Positions 1-5,231 of a stretch of DNA of 12,313 nt are shown here, piece after piece (position 1 is the first letter of the stretch; each line of letters starts with the position of its first letter). The notes under the pieces are model-generated. The model was not told the DNA's origin. It was given only the letters and a program-made list of their open reading frames with translations, and did not search any database. The DNA lies in NCBI GenBank assembly GCA_014729665.1, contig WJJO01000076.1:1-12313 (forward strand). Reading direction: 5' to 3'. The stretch comes from Caldifarciminota bacterium (GTDB lineage Bacteria; Hydrothermota; Tepidihabitantia; B3-TA06). The position numbers and the translations under genes are program-made.

Positions 1-520
1 CAAGAATCCTCGTATTATCCTGTGGATTATCAAAGTACCCAAGCAGGTTCATCCAGATGTATGCGACGTCGAATTCTTCTTTAAATGGAAGATAACGCGC
101 ATCGGAGTTGATGAATCTCGGGCTTAGATTCTCAAATATGGCTCTGGCCCGGGCTTCTTCGATGAACATCCGGTTGTTATCCAGCCCGGTGACGCGCTCG
201 AATCCCCGCCGGTCCAACTCCAGGGCATGCCGTCCCAGGCCGGATCCGATATCAGCTATCTGCGAATCCTTGCTTAGATTCAATGCATCAATCAGAAAAT
301 CGACTTCCCTACGGGTCTGTTCTATGCCGATTGAGTCCAGATCCAGCCTGGCATAGGTTAGATCAAAGAAGGTTTCCCACCAATCTGCCCCGAACGCCTG
401 CTTCGCATGCGTCCGGGGACCCCGGTTTATATCACCCCACGAATCAGCTTCGCTGCTTCGCGGGGACCCCGGGAGAGTACCCTCGCAAGGTTTGTTTTTA
501 TAAGCTGTCGAGCTTTTCAT
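1..520 (-). CDS. Class I SAM-dependent methyltransferase, C-terminus cut by window edge
   Basis: The frame is open from ATG at 520 to the left edge, giving 173 visible residues. An AAGGAG at 529-534 lies 8 nt before the ATG and fixes the start. After a long N-terminal extension comes a WWETFF block (residues 47-52), then SAM-binding motif I as IADIGSGLGRHALEL (88-102), with an acidic GLDNN strand near 112-116 and a DARYLPF motif near 140-146. It is clearly paralogous to the next gene upstream (695-1495): WW..FFD, DSI..EQT, GRH.LE..RRGFE and GYF...DN all align. The substrate is unknown; the fold fits the broad Methyltransf_11/25 group of small-molecule or lipid methyltransferases. The N-terminus is odd: residues 16-45 are encoded by two stem-loop repeats (388-425 and 435-473), and the extension before WW is about 48 residues against 20 in the paralogue. 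No promoter was seen in the 174-bp gap, so it is probably co-transcribed with the paralogue. Confidence 0.85.
   Translation of the reverse strand, partial: MKSSTAYKNKPCEGTLPGSPRSSEADSWGDINRGPRTHAKQAFGADWWETFFDLTYARLDLDSIGIEQTRREVDFLIDALNLSKDSQIADIGSGLGRHALELDRRGFERVTGLDNNRMFIEEARARAIFENLSPRFINSDARYLPFKEEFDVAYIWMNLLGYFDNPQDNTRIL
388..425 (+). repeat. Stem-loop repeat copy R1 (CCCC-23 nt core-GGGG plus ACCCCGG arm)
   Basis: CCCC at 388-391 pairs with GGGG at 415-418 around a 23-nt core (392-414). The core continues the stem as GAACGC (392-397) with GCGTCC (409-414), then has one C/T mismatch, then TGC/GCA closing a TTC triloop at 402-404. The right-hand GGGG is shared with a palindromic arm, GGGGACCCCGG (415-425). 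The only other non-Watson-Crick position, A393/C413, becomes a U-G wobble on the minus strand, so the hairpin would be better paired in the methyltransferase mRNA than in the opposite transcript. It lies inside the N-terminal codons of the partial methyltransferase. It shares its architecture with the copies at 435-473 and 1546-1584. Confidence 0.7.
435..473 (+). repeat. Stem-loop repeat copy R2
   Basis: This has the same layout and orientation as R1, 9 nt after it (spacer 426-434). CCCC (435-438) and GGGG (462-465) enclose a 23-nt core: ACGAA (439-443) pairs with TTCGC (457-461), there is one T/C mismatch, and CAGC/GCTG closes a TTC triloop at 449-451. The side arm GGGGACCCCGGG (462-473) follows. 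The core is different from R1 yet still self-complementary, and its single A/C position (439/461) is again a G-U wobble on the minus strand. It also lies within the methyltransferase reading frame. Confidence 0.7.
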
Positions 521-548
521 GTTGAAATCTCCTTGTAACACTCCTCCA

Positions 549-566
549 GGATCTCGCGAGAGATCC
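549..566. repeat. Small inverted repeat between the two methyltransferase genes
   Basis: GGATCT (549-554) and AGATCC (561-566) are inverted around CGCGAG, and the inner TCTCGCGAGA (552-561) is itself a perfect palindrome. It lies about 30 nt upstream of the ATG at 520 on the minus strand, just before a purine-rich GGAGGAG stretch and the ribosome binding site. It could be an operator or a weak leader hairpin. There is no T-tract to make it a terminator. Confidence 0.35.
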
Positions 567-598
567 AATCTCTTTGGCGGGAATCTTCTCGCAAGACC

Positions 599-685
599 CT
601 AGGGAGCAGGTTTTTGTCGTTTACAGTTCAGATTGTCTTCTGTGTCGGCGTCTAGCCCTCCGTCACTAATGTCCGATTCTTTCAT
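599..685 (-). CDS. Possible 28-codon ORF between the methyltransferase genes
   Basis: ATG at 683-685 is preceded by AAGGAG (691-696) with a 5-nt spacer, and that site overlaps the stop codon (695-697) of the upstream methyltransferase. The frame encodes 28 residues, beginning MKESDISDGG and ending KRQKPAP, and stops with TAG at 599-601. The peptide is acidic at first and basic at the end, with no membrane segment or recognised motif. The good ribosome binding site and tight coupling favour translation. It could instead be the relic of an older N-terminus of the downstream methyltransferase, or a leader peptide. No homology can be claimed. Confidence 0.3.
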   Translation of the reverse strand: MKESDISDGGLDADTEDNLNCKRQKPAP

Positions 686-694
686 TATTTCTCC

Positions 695-1495
695 TTATTT
701 AGGTTTCACGGCCAAAAGTTTTTGCCTGAAGTGATCGAAGGTCAGGGGCTGGAAATCCCAGGTGCCCCAGGCATCGCTAAACTCCAGGCCACCCCTGGTG
801 AACATACCCACCAGCTCATGAAGGGAGTACATTCGCAGGCTTAACGGTCTTTCTATCCTGCCTTCTTTTCCAACGTACACCCAGGTGCACTCGTTTCTGG
901 AAGTAGTCAGGTCGAGTCTGCGTTCTTCCATTACATACTCGCCCGAGTATTCGGTCCAGCCCTTTGCCTGGAAGTGACGGACTATGTAGTCGCGGTGAAC
1001 CACGTCCAGAAGGAACCGGCCGCCGGGTCTCAGCACCCTGGCAACCTCATTAAATACCCGTTGGTTATCGCGTTCGTCTTGAAAGTAACCGAACGAGGTA
1101 AAGATGTTGAACACCGCGTCGAAACTCTCGTCGGTGAAGGGCAGGTCCTTCATATCGCCGCGTACAAACTCCACGGCCAGATCCTCATGTTCGGCTTTTA
1201 CTATCGCCTCTTTAACGTAAGCCTGGGTTAAATCGAGGCCGACCACGTTTTCGAACCCGCGCCTTGCCATCTCCAGACAGTGACGACCTACACCGCACAC
1301 CTGGTCTAAAACCTTCTGTTTCGGCTTCAGATCAAGGGACTTGACGATAAAATCGGTCTCCGCCGACGTCTGTTCGGCATCTATCGAATCGAATCCCAGC
1401 CGCTTCCAGTTATCGTCAAAAAACGACGACCACCATTCTTTTTCACCCGAGGTGGTGGTTTGTGTGTTACGGGTATGGGAACTTTGTTCACCCAT
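695..1495 (-). CDS. Class I SAM-dependent methyltransferase
   Basis: This 266-residue protein starts at the ATG at 1493-1495; AGGAGG at 1501-1506 lies 5 nt upstream. After a polar 20-residue N-terminus comes WWSSFF (21-26), then motif I VLDQVCGVGRHCLEM (62-76), a VVGLDLT strand ending in acidic D88, RGDMKDLPF (112-120), the FDAVFNIF strand (125-132) and VARVLRPGGRFLLDVV (151-166). These are the normal order of a Rossmann-type methyltransferase with the post-motif RPGG turn. Motif I is slightly degenerate: DQVCGVG has V where the first Gly is usual, although the GRH signature remains. The C-terminal half (RMYSLHEL, GLEFSDAWG) resembles methyltransferases acting on small molecules or lipids; the substrate cannot be inferred. 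It is followed by the tandem paralogue at 1-520 and preceded by a structured leader with a strong promoter at 1770-1797. Confidence 0.9.
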   Translation of the reverse strand: MGEQSSHTRNTQTTTSGEKEWWSSFFDDNWKRLGFDSIDAEQTSAETDFIVKSLDLKPKQKVLDQVCGVGRHCLEMARRGFENVVGLDLTQAYVKEAIVKAEHEDLAVEFVRGDMKDLPFTDESFDAVFNIFTSFGYFQDERDNQRVFNEVARVLRPGGRFLLDVVHRDYIVRHFQAKGWTEYSGEYVMEERRLDLTTSRNECTWVYVGKEGRIERPLSLRMYSLHELVGMFTRGGLEFSDAWGTWDFQPLTFDHFRQKLLAVKPK

Positions 1496-1545
1496 TTTAT
1501 CCTCCTAGTTTGAGTGTTTTCTCCCGGTCTATTATCCCGGCTGTT

Positions 1546-1584
1546 CCCGGGGTCCCCATTAAAACGCGCAGCGTTTTAATGGGG
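1546..1584 (+). repeat. Stem-loop repeat copy R3, inverted relative to R1 and R2
   Basis: CCCGGGGTCCCC (1546-1557) is the reverse complement of the R2 side arm, so this copy points the other way. CCCC (1554-1557) and GGGG (1581-1584) enclose a 23-nt core (1558-1580) made of ATTAAAACGC and GCGTTTTAAT around a GCA triloop. The result is a perfect 14-bp stem. The core is AT-rich and unrelated in sequence to the R1 and R2 cores, but it is the same length and self-complementary. It lies in the 5' untranslated region of the methyltransferase that starts at 1495, between the terminator-like hairpin and the ribosome binding site. Confidence 0.75.
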
Positions 1585-1587
1585 TAC

Positions 1588-1625
1588 AAAAAAAATTACC
1601 CCCCGCCGTGTCTTTCGGCGAGGGG
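1588..1625 (-). terminator. Intrinsic terminator-type hairpin in the methyltransferase leader
   Basis: Read on the minus strand, CCCCTCGCCG (1625-1616) pairs with CGGCGGGGGG (1608-1599) with one mismatch around a 7-nt loop. TAA and then eight T residues (1595-1588) follow. This is a textbook GC-stem plus U-tract. It lies about 140-175 nt downstream of a near-consensus promoter and about 95 nt upstream of the methyltransferase ATG. It therefore either ends a small RNA or acts as an attenuator. The 3' arm (GGGGTA, on the minus strand) can alternatively pair with TACCCC just past the T-tract. Confidence 0.7.
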
Positions 1626-1762
1626 CAAAATCTCTTCTTCGCGTGCTAGCCAGAAGCGACTCGACCATCGCCCGTAGTGGTAGTTACTACCACAGCAAGG
1701 CACAGCCCAGAATCATTAATGCCAAACGGCATCTGGTGCTTGATCGAGTATGTACTTCTCAT
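1588..1762 (-). ncRNA. Candidate structured leader RNA or small RNA (three-way junction plus terminator)
   Basis: The promoter at 1770-1797 predicts a start near 1762-1764, and the terminator ends near 1588, giving an RNA of about 175 nt. On the minus strand AGAAG (1759-1755) pairs with CTTCT (1656-1652), and CTCGATC (1748-1742) pairs with GGTCGAG (1666-1660); together they form a closing helix. Inside are two arms. One has GCAC/GTGC (1739-1736 with 1703-1700), CAG/CTG, and ATGCC/GGCAT closed by GTTT. The other is a perfect GTGGTAG-TAA-CTACCAC hairpin (1693-1677). A second AGAAG (1638-1634) could displace the first, and GGCGA at 1672-1668 could pair with TCGCC (1621-1617) of the terminator stem. 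It matches no RNA family I recognise. An attenuator/riboswitch-like leader and a free-standing sRNA are both possible. Confidence 0.45.
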
Positions 1763-1769
1763 AGCGGGA

Positions 1770-1797
1770 AGTATACGGAGTGAAAATCGATTGTCAA
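1770..1797 (-). promoter_or_regulatory. Strong sigma-70-type promoter for the leader RNA and methyltransferases
   Basis: On the minus strand TTGACA (1797-1792) and TATACT (1775-1770) are separated by 16 nt. The -35 is a perfect match and the -10 differs at one base. The predicted start near 1762 leaves about 265 nt of leader before the methyltransferase ATG at 1495. It is 118 nt past the stop of the peptidase gene, so it makes the methyltransferase region a separate unit. Confidence 0.75.
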
Positions 1798-1914
1798 GCT
1801 TTGTTGCCCCGTTTTTCATATCTCAGGAACTTACCGTCGATTCCCTGATTTTCTATCCGACACGAAGCCTGAACAAACACAGAACCTGCAACCGGTTTGC
1901 TTATTTACCATAAT

Positions 1915-4116
1915 CTATCTTACAACTACTGTCTTTGTCGTATGTAATCCGTTCTCTGTTCTCAGAGTAATAAAATAACTGCCTGAGGACAAATCGCTTA
2001 CTCCCCAATCAAGAACATTACTGCCGGCATCTGCAGTGCCCTCGAAGAGTGTCTCAACCTTCCTACCCGCAGCGTCCCAGACCTCGAGAAGCGTCCTGGA
2101 TGGTCGGGACAGAGTAAATCGAACATTATAGTCTGTATCGACGCGTAAACCAACAGGAGACAACACAGGCTCATCTTCCGCCACACCGCTCCCCTGACGT
2201 CCGAAATGCCTGAGCGCAGGGTCTCCGTAAAGCGCATGCCCATAGGCGTTGAAGGCCGCCCCTGGACCTTCCTGTTCCCAGTAACTTGCGCGTCCTGCAT
2301 CCACAGCATCACCCAGAACATAGTCGAACCCTTCCGGTTTCGCTAGATAGTTATCCAAAACACTGTAGAACAGACCTTCCACACCGCTGTAGCCTCCACC
2401 GAAAGCAACACGTGTTTGAGCAACGGTACCCACCGAACCGTAATCGATAAGCCTCTGTGACAGGGGATAGCCCTGATCAGGGGCCCCGCATAAACACGAA
2501 ATCAGGAAGCTTGTGTTGGGCTTATCACGGTTGATATCATCACAATCCCCGTTAGACAAACCCAGGGGGTATTCTAACTCTCTATCCTGGGGATAATCGT
2601 CTTCGTTTTCATCGTACCAAACGCAACGTGCGAATCTCGATGAAGAACCGTGATTGAATTCAACGAAGACGCCTGCATCATTGTTGCCTAATGCTGAAAC
2701 GAGTGCCGAATTGGTAAAGGCATAATCACACTCGAAACTGGACGGATCTTCACCCTCCTTCTCATACAAACGCGTAGCGTATAGATCTTCCAATATGTCA
2801 TTGTTTGTTAAGTCTTCCATTATCGATGCACCGTCGTATTTACCATCTGAGTAGTAAAACAGTATACTGGCTGCCAGAACGGATCTAATTTTATACAATG
2901 AATCCTCCGAAGACTCGAAGGTCTTCAGCCTTTCGGTATAATCCTCGATAAATCCCTGCTCCCACGCATTAAACCTTCCCACATGAAGTTCCATTCCCAG
3001 ATCAGGTATATCCATGGATCCCTGCTCAAGGTAATTGGAGGCAACCTGTCCATAATACCCGTCACCGTTGATATCCCATGACTCCGAGTCCGGCCTGGAT
3101 AAATCGCCGTAGTATATGTCGGAGGGGTGTGGATAGTAGCGTGAGTTCTGGTATGGGTCCTCGCTGCCGAAAGAACTGAGTATCCGCATGGGAATCTCCC
3201 AGTGATGAGCGATTATGAACAGGTAGTTATAACCGGCTGCATTTTCGCGTAGCCAGTTACGAATCCTTTGCTCCAAGTCTAACCCATCTACAGAAGAAGC
3301 CTCGATCTCTTGCTTTGTTACGACCCTGACGTTAAATCCCGTGCGCTCACGCCAGGAGACGTAATCCTCAAGGCAAGGCAGGAACTTCTCCACCGTAAGG
3401 ATAATCATCCCCGGTGAAGAAAGCAGACGTTCCTGTGGACAATACCAATCCCGTGCCTGGGCCTTGTTAAATATCTTTCCAGGAACTTCGGAGTCTGTTG
3501 CCCCGGTCTCGAGAAACCCGGATATGAACGCGGAGTGCTCTTCGGAAGCAGGCTCGTAGTGAATGCGAACGGTTGCTTCCCCGGCATATGAAAGCCCTTG
3601 GCTTTGAGGATCGAATGAGAATGGATATACAGCCACCGTCACCAGGGAATACTCCCTCTGTTCATACGTCGCCTGCAGCCTGCCGAGAGTGCCGGGTAGA
3701 CTTTCCATCCCTGAGTAAACACGTTGGCGATTTTCATAATACAACGAATCGAGTCTTTGGATGATTTCGCTATCACCGGAGATTGGGTAAAGTGGCTTCC
3801 TGGCCTCAACCATGTATTTGCCCTCAATGGGGATGCGTTCTCCTTCGACCTCTACCGACCGGGCTTCCGTCCCGGGGGGCAGGGCAAACGTATAGGTAAG
3901 CGCCGGTAAACGCGGATATCCGGGATTAGCGTGTGTGGTTGCCCGCATCATTAATCGAACCTCGCCTCCTTCAAGATTCCTGATCTCGTACTCAGGTATC
4001 TCGATGTGATATTCCAGCACACCTCCGCTGTCGCGCAGTTTCACCTCTGAACTCAGTATTGATGGAAAAATCACAATAGCGGCTATGAACGCCCACGCCC
4101 CCTTTATCCATCTCAT
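1915..4116 (-). CDS. Secreted gingipain-like C25 family cysteine peptidase with FlgD-like C-terminal domain
   Basis: Of the possible starts, ATG at 4114-4116 is preferred over an in-frame TTG at 4131: AAGGAG sits 5-6 nt before it, and the TTG would overlap that site. The product is 733 residues. A basic MRWIK start and a hydrophobic stretch (about 6-21) form a signal peptide. A propeptide-like region follows to about 200, ending in GEATVRIHYEP. The caspase-like catalytic domain (about 230-640) carries the His of EFNHGSSS (H489) and Cys of LISCLCG (C541; C543 is nearby), matching the gingipain His/Cys dyad. The DINGDGYYG loop (348-356) looks like a calcium site typical of this family. The end (about 658-733) has LEVWDAAGRKV, LDWGVSDLSSGSYFITL and TTKTVVV, a FlgD-Ig/type IX-sorting-like beta domain. 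It probably acts as a surface or secreted protease; no secretion genes are in view. Its own promoter is at 4161-4188. Confidence 0.9.
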   Translation of the reverse strand: MRWIKGAWAFIAAIVIFPSILSSEVKLRDSGGVLEYHIEIPEYEIRNLEGGEVRLMMRATTHANPGYPRLPALTYTFALPPGTEARSVEVEGERIPIEGKYMVEARKPLYPISGDSEIIQRLDSLYYENRQRVYSGMESLPGTLGRLQATYEQREYSLVTVAVYPFSFDPQSQGLSYAGEATVRIHYEPASEEHSAFISGFLETGATDSEVPGKIFNKAQARDWYCPQERLLSSPGMIILTVEKFLPCLEDYVSWRERTGFNVRVVTKQEIEASSVDGLDLEQRIRNWLRENAAGYNYLFIIAHHWEIPMRILSSFGSEDPYQNSRYYPHPSDIYYGDLSRPDSESWDINGDGYYGQVASNYLEQGSMDIPDLGMELHVGRFNAWEQGFIEDYTERLKTFESSEDSLYKIRSVLAASILFYYSDGKYDGASIMEDLTNNDILEDLYATRLYEKEGEDPSSFECDYAFTNSALVSALGNNDAGVFVEFNHGSSSRFARCVWYDENEDDYPQDRELEYPLGLSNGDCDDINRDKPNTSFLISCLCGAPDQGYPLSQRLIDYGSVGTVAQTRVAFGGGYSGVEGLFYSVLDNYLAKPEGFDYVLGDAVDAGRASYWEQEGPGAAFNAYGHALYGDPALRHFGRQGSGVAEDEPVLSPVGLRVDTDYNVRFTLSRPSRTLLEVWDAAGRKVETLFEGTADAGSNVLDWGVSDLSSGSYFITLRTENGLHTTKTVVVR

Positions 4117-4131
4117 AAAGACTCCTTTCAA

Positions 4132-4415
4132 ACCAACTTCGATTATTGTTTTCCAAATAAATTATAGTAAAAAAATGAAACGAATCAACGTACTTGCCCG
4201 ATAACCGGCTAAAACCGGAAAGCGCGAATTCCACGGATTTCTAAGATGGTCTATTCTATCAAGCGGCATATAAGATAGCCTGAAAAAAACGTATCGATTA
4301 TGGTTTTCTATGCCTTTTTATGCTTTTCAGAATTTTATTAATCACTTGGATGGACGGGTTACGTAATCCAGTTAAGGGTGTTTTACCCGAAAGTACTATG
4401 TCGGCGTGAAGAACA
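4132..4415. other. Intergenic stretch between the NYN gene and the C25 peptidase
   Basis: This 284-bp AT-rich gap holds the peptidase promoter (4161-4188). Near the NYN stop codon there is only a weak hairpin, GGGT-GTTTT-ACCC (4376-4388), and an imperfect GGGTTACGTAATCC palindrome (about 4356-4369), neither followed by a good T-tract on the minus strand. CCGG-CTAAAA-CCGG (near 4205-4218) is a further short repeat. I see no RNA gene or credible small ORF. Confidence 0.5.
4161..4188 (-). promoter_or_regulatory. Sigma-70-type promoter of the C25 peptidase gene
   Basis: On the minus strand TTGATT (4188-4183), a 16-nt T-rich spacer and a perfect TATAAT (4166-4161) predict a start near 4154. The untranslated leader would be about 38 nt, carrying the AAGGAG used by the ATG at 4116. 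Confidence 0.7.
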
Positions 4416-5075
4416 TTAATCGATGAACAGAATATCCACCTCTTCATCTTCCTCGTGGTTCAATTCATCGACAAGTTCGTGCATCATCAAGGGATAGGTT
4501 ACCTCGTTGATTAAAGCCCTGGAGGTTCGGGTCTCACGCTGTGTGCCGTCGGGCATGGTATATTGAAAATCCCATGCAAGCAGCATTACCCTCGTACCGA
4601 TACCGTTGAGTTTGCGTACCAGGGGTACGTAATCACCGTCACAGCCCAGGAGTGCTACCACGTCGAGGTTCTTATGCACGGCCAGGTCGAAGGCCTCAAG
4701 TGATAGCCATACATCAATACCCTTCTCCTGAGGTCTAAAGGATCGCTCGTCAACGGGCAGATAATGTTGAATTACACCAGCCCTTATAAGAACGTCGTCG
4801 AACATCCTTTCGGCTTTAAGCTTATTGGCCTGCTCTGCGGCTTCGGCGCTGAAACGACCCCTGAAGTAGTGCGCCTCAACTATTTGAACTCGTCTCTCTT
4901 CTATCCCCTCAAGTTCAGACGCCTTCGTCTTGATAAATCTGTGAATACCGTAAATTGAAACACGAGAACTACGCTCATGATAGAATTTATAGTAATTACT
5001 AACTTCGTTAAGATAACCTCCGTCGTAAAACACTGCAACTCGTACAGTTCCACGCGGATTGCTGTGTTGTAGCAC
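4416..5075 (-). CDS. NYN/LabA-like PIN-fold domain protein, putative ribonuclease
   Basis: The start is GTG at 5073-5075, supported by AAGGAG at 5081-5086 with a 5-nt spacer; the product is 219 residues. VRVAVFYDGGYLNE (11-24) carries the first acidic residue (D18), EKGIDVWLSLEAFDLA (117-132) the second (D121), and ALLGCDGDYVPLVRKL (141-156) the D146/D148 pair. This is the standard metal-binding layout of NYN (DUF88/LabA) proteins, which share the PIN/FEN nuclease fold. The middle (about 45-110) is helical and charged, with a KLKAERMFDDVLIRAG segment usual for this group. The last 20 residues are strongly acidic (NHEEDEEVDILFID) and may be a disordered tail. The likely role is RNA cleavage or RNA binding in the cytoplasm, with unknown target. 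It stands alone under its own promoter, divergent from the YbbR operon. Confidence 0.85.
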   Translation of the reverse strand: MLQHSNPRGTVRVAVFYDGGYLNEVSNYYKFYHERSSRVSIYGIHRFIKTKASELEGIEERRVQIVEAHYFRGRFSAEAAEQANKLKAERMFDDVLIRAGVIQHYLPVDERSFRPQEKGIDVWLSLEAFDLAVHKNLDVVALLGCDGDYVPLVRKLNGIGTRVMLLAWDFQYTMPDGTQRETRTSRALINEVTYPLMMHELVDELNHEEDEEVDILFID

Positions 5076-5115
5076 TATCTCTCCTTATTTCAACTCAAGA
5101 TTTTTTTATCTCACA

Positions 5116-5132
5116 TCAAGGTAAACCCTTGA
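5116..5132 (-). other. Hairpin at the 5' end of the NYN transcript
   Basis: TCAAGG (5116-5121) and CCTTGA (5127-5132) form a perfect 6-bp stem with a 5-nt loop. With a transcription start predicted near 5135, it would sit at the very 5' end of the NYN mRNA, where such stems often slow decay. An operator is an alternative. Confidence 0.35.
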
Positions 5133-5141
5133 CCAGGATTG

Positions 5142-5169
5142 ATTATCACCGATTTTTCTTCAAGGTCAA
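5142..5169 (-). promoter_or_regulatory. Sigma-70-type promoter of the NYN gene
   Basis: On the minus strand TTGACC (5169-5164), a 16-nt spacer and GATAAT (5147-5142) give five of six matches in each hexamer. The predicted start near 5135 leaves a leader of about 60 nt. It is back to back with the YbbR promoter at 5199-5226, about 30 bp between -35 boxes. Confidence 0.6.
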
Positions 5170-5198
5170 CCCAACTCCTTTGGGCAATAAGCCTGTTC

Positions 5199-5226
5199 TT
5201 GACTTATCTATCAAGCATCCTATAAT
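5199..5226 (+). promoter_or_regulatory. Sigma-70-type promoter giving a probable leaderless YbbR-tsaD-DHH mRNA
   Basis: TTGACT (5199-5204), a 16-nt spacer and a perfect TATAAT (5221-5226). Only five bases separate the -10 box from ATG at 5232, so transcription would start at or next to the A of the ATG. Confidence 0.75.
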
Positions 5227-5231
5227 CCAAT

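Noticed and set aside
388..473. Short CRISPR array
   Set aside because: Only two units, 47 nt apart, with the constant part being palindromic flanks and the variable part self-complementary. No cas genes and no third spacer.
974..1231. Plus-strand open frames opposite both methyltransferases (also 108-525 and 1462-1913)
   Set aside because: They are shadows of the minus-strand genes or lie in the leader and repeats. They have no ribosome binding site or recognisable protein features.
1617..1675. tRNA-like or fluoride-riboswitch-like string (GGGCGATGG followed by GGTCGAGTC, ending near GCCCC)
   Set aside because: The T-loop lacks the expected flanking stem, there is no anticodon arm, and the fluoride motif's second half is missing. 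The bases are better used in the three-way-junction helix.
1588..1762. 6S RNA, SRP RNA or RNase P RNA
   Set aside because: Length alone suggests 6S, but the fold has a three-way junction rather than one long helix with a central bubble. The SRP GGAA/GCAG loop and the RNase P conserved blocks are absent.
4117..4131. TTG start for the C25 peptidase
   Set aside because: It would sit on the AAGGAG that serves the ATG at 4116, and no ribosome binding site precedes it.
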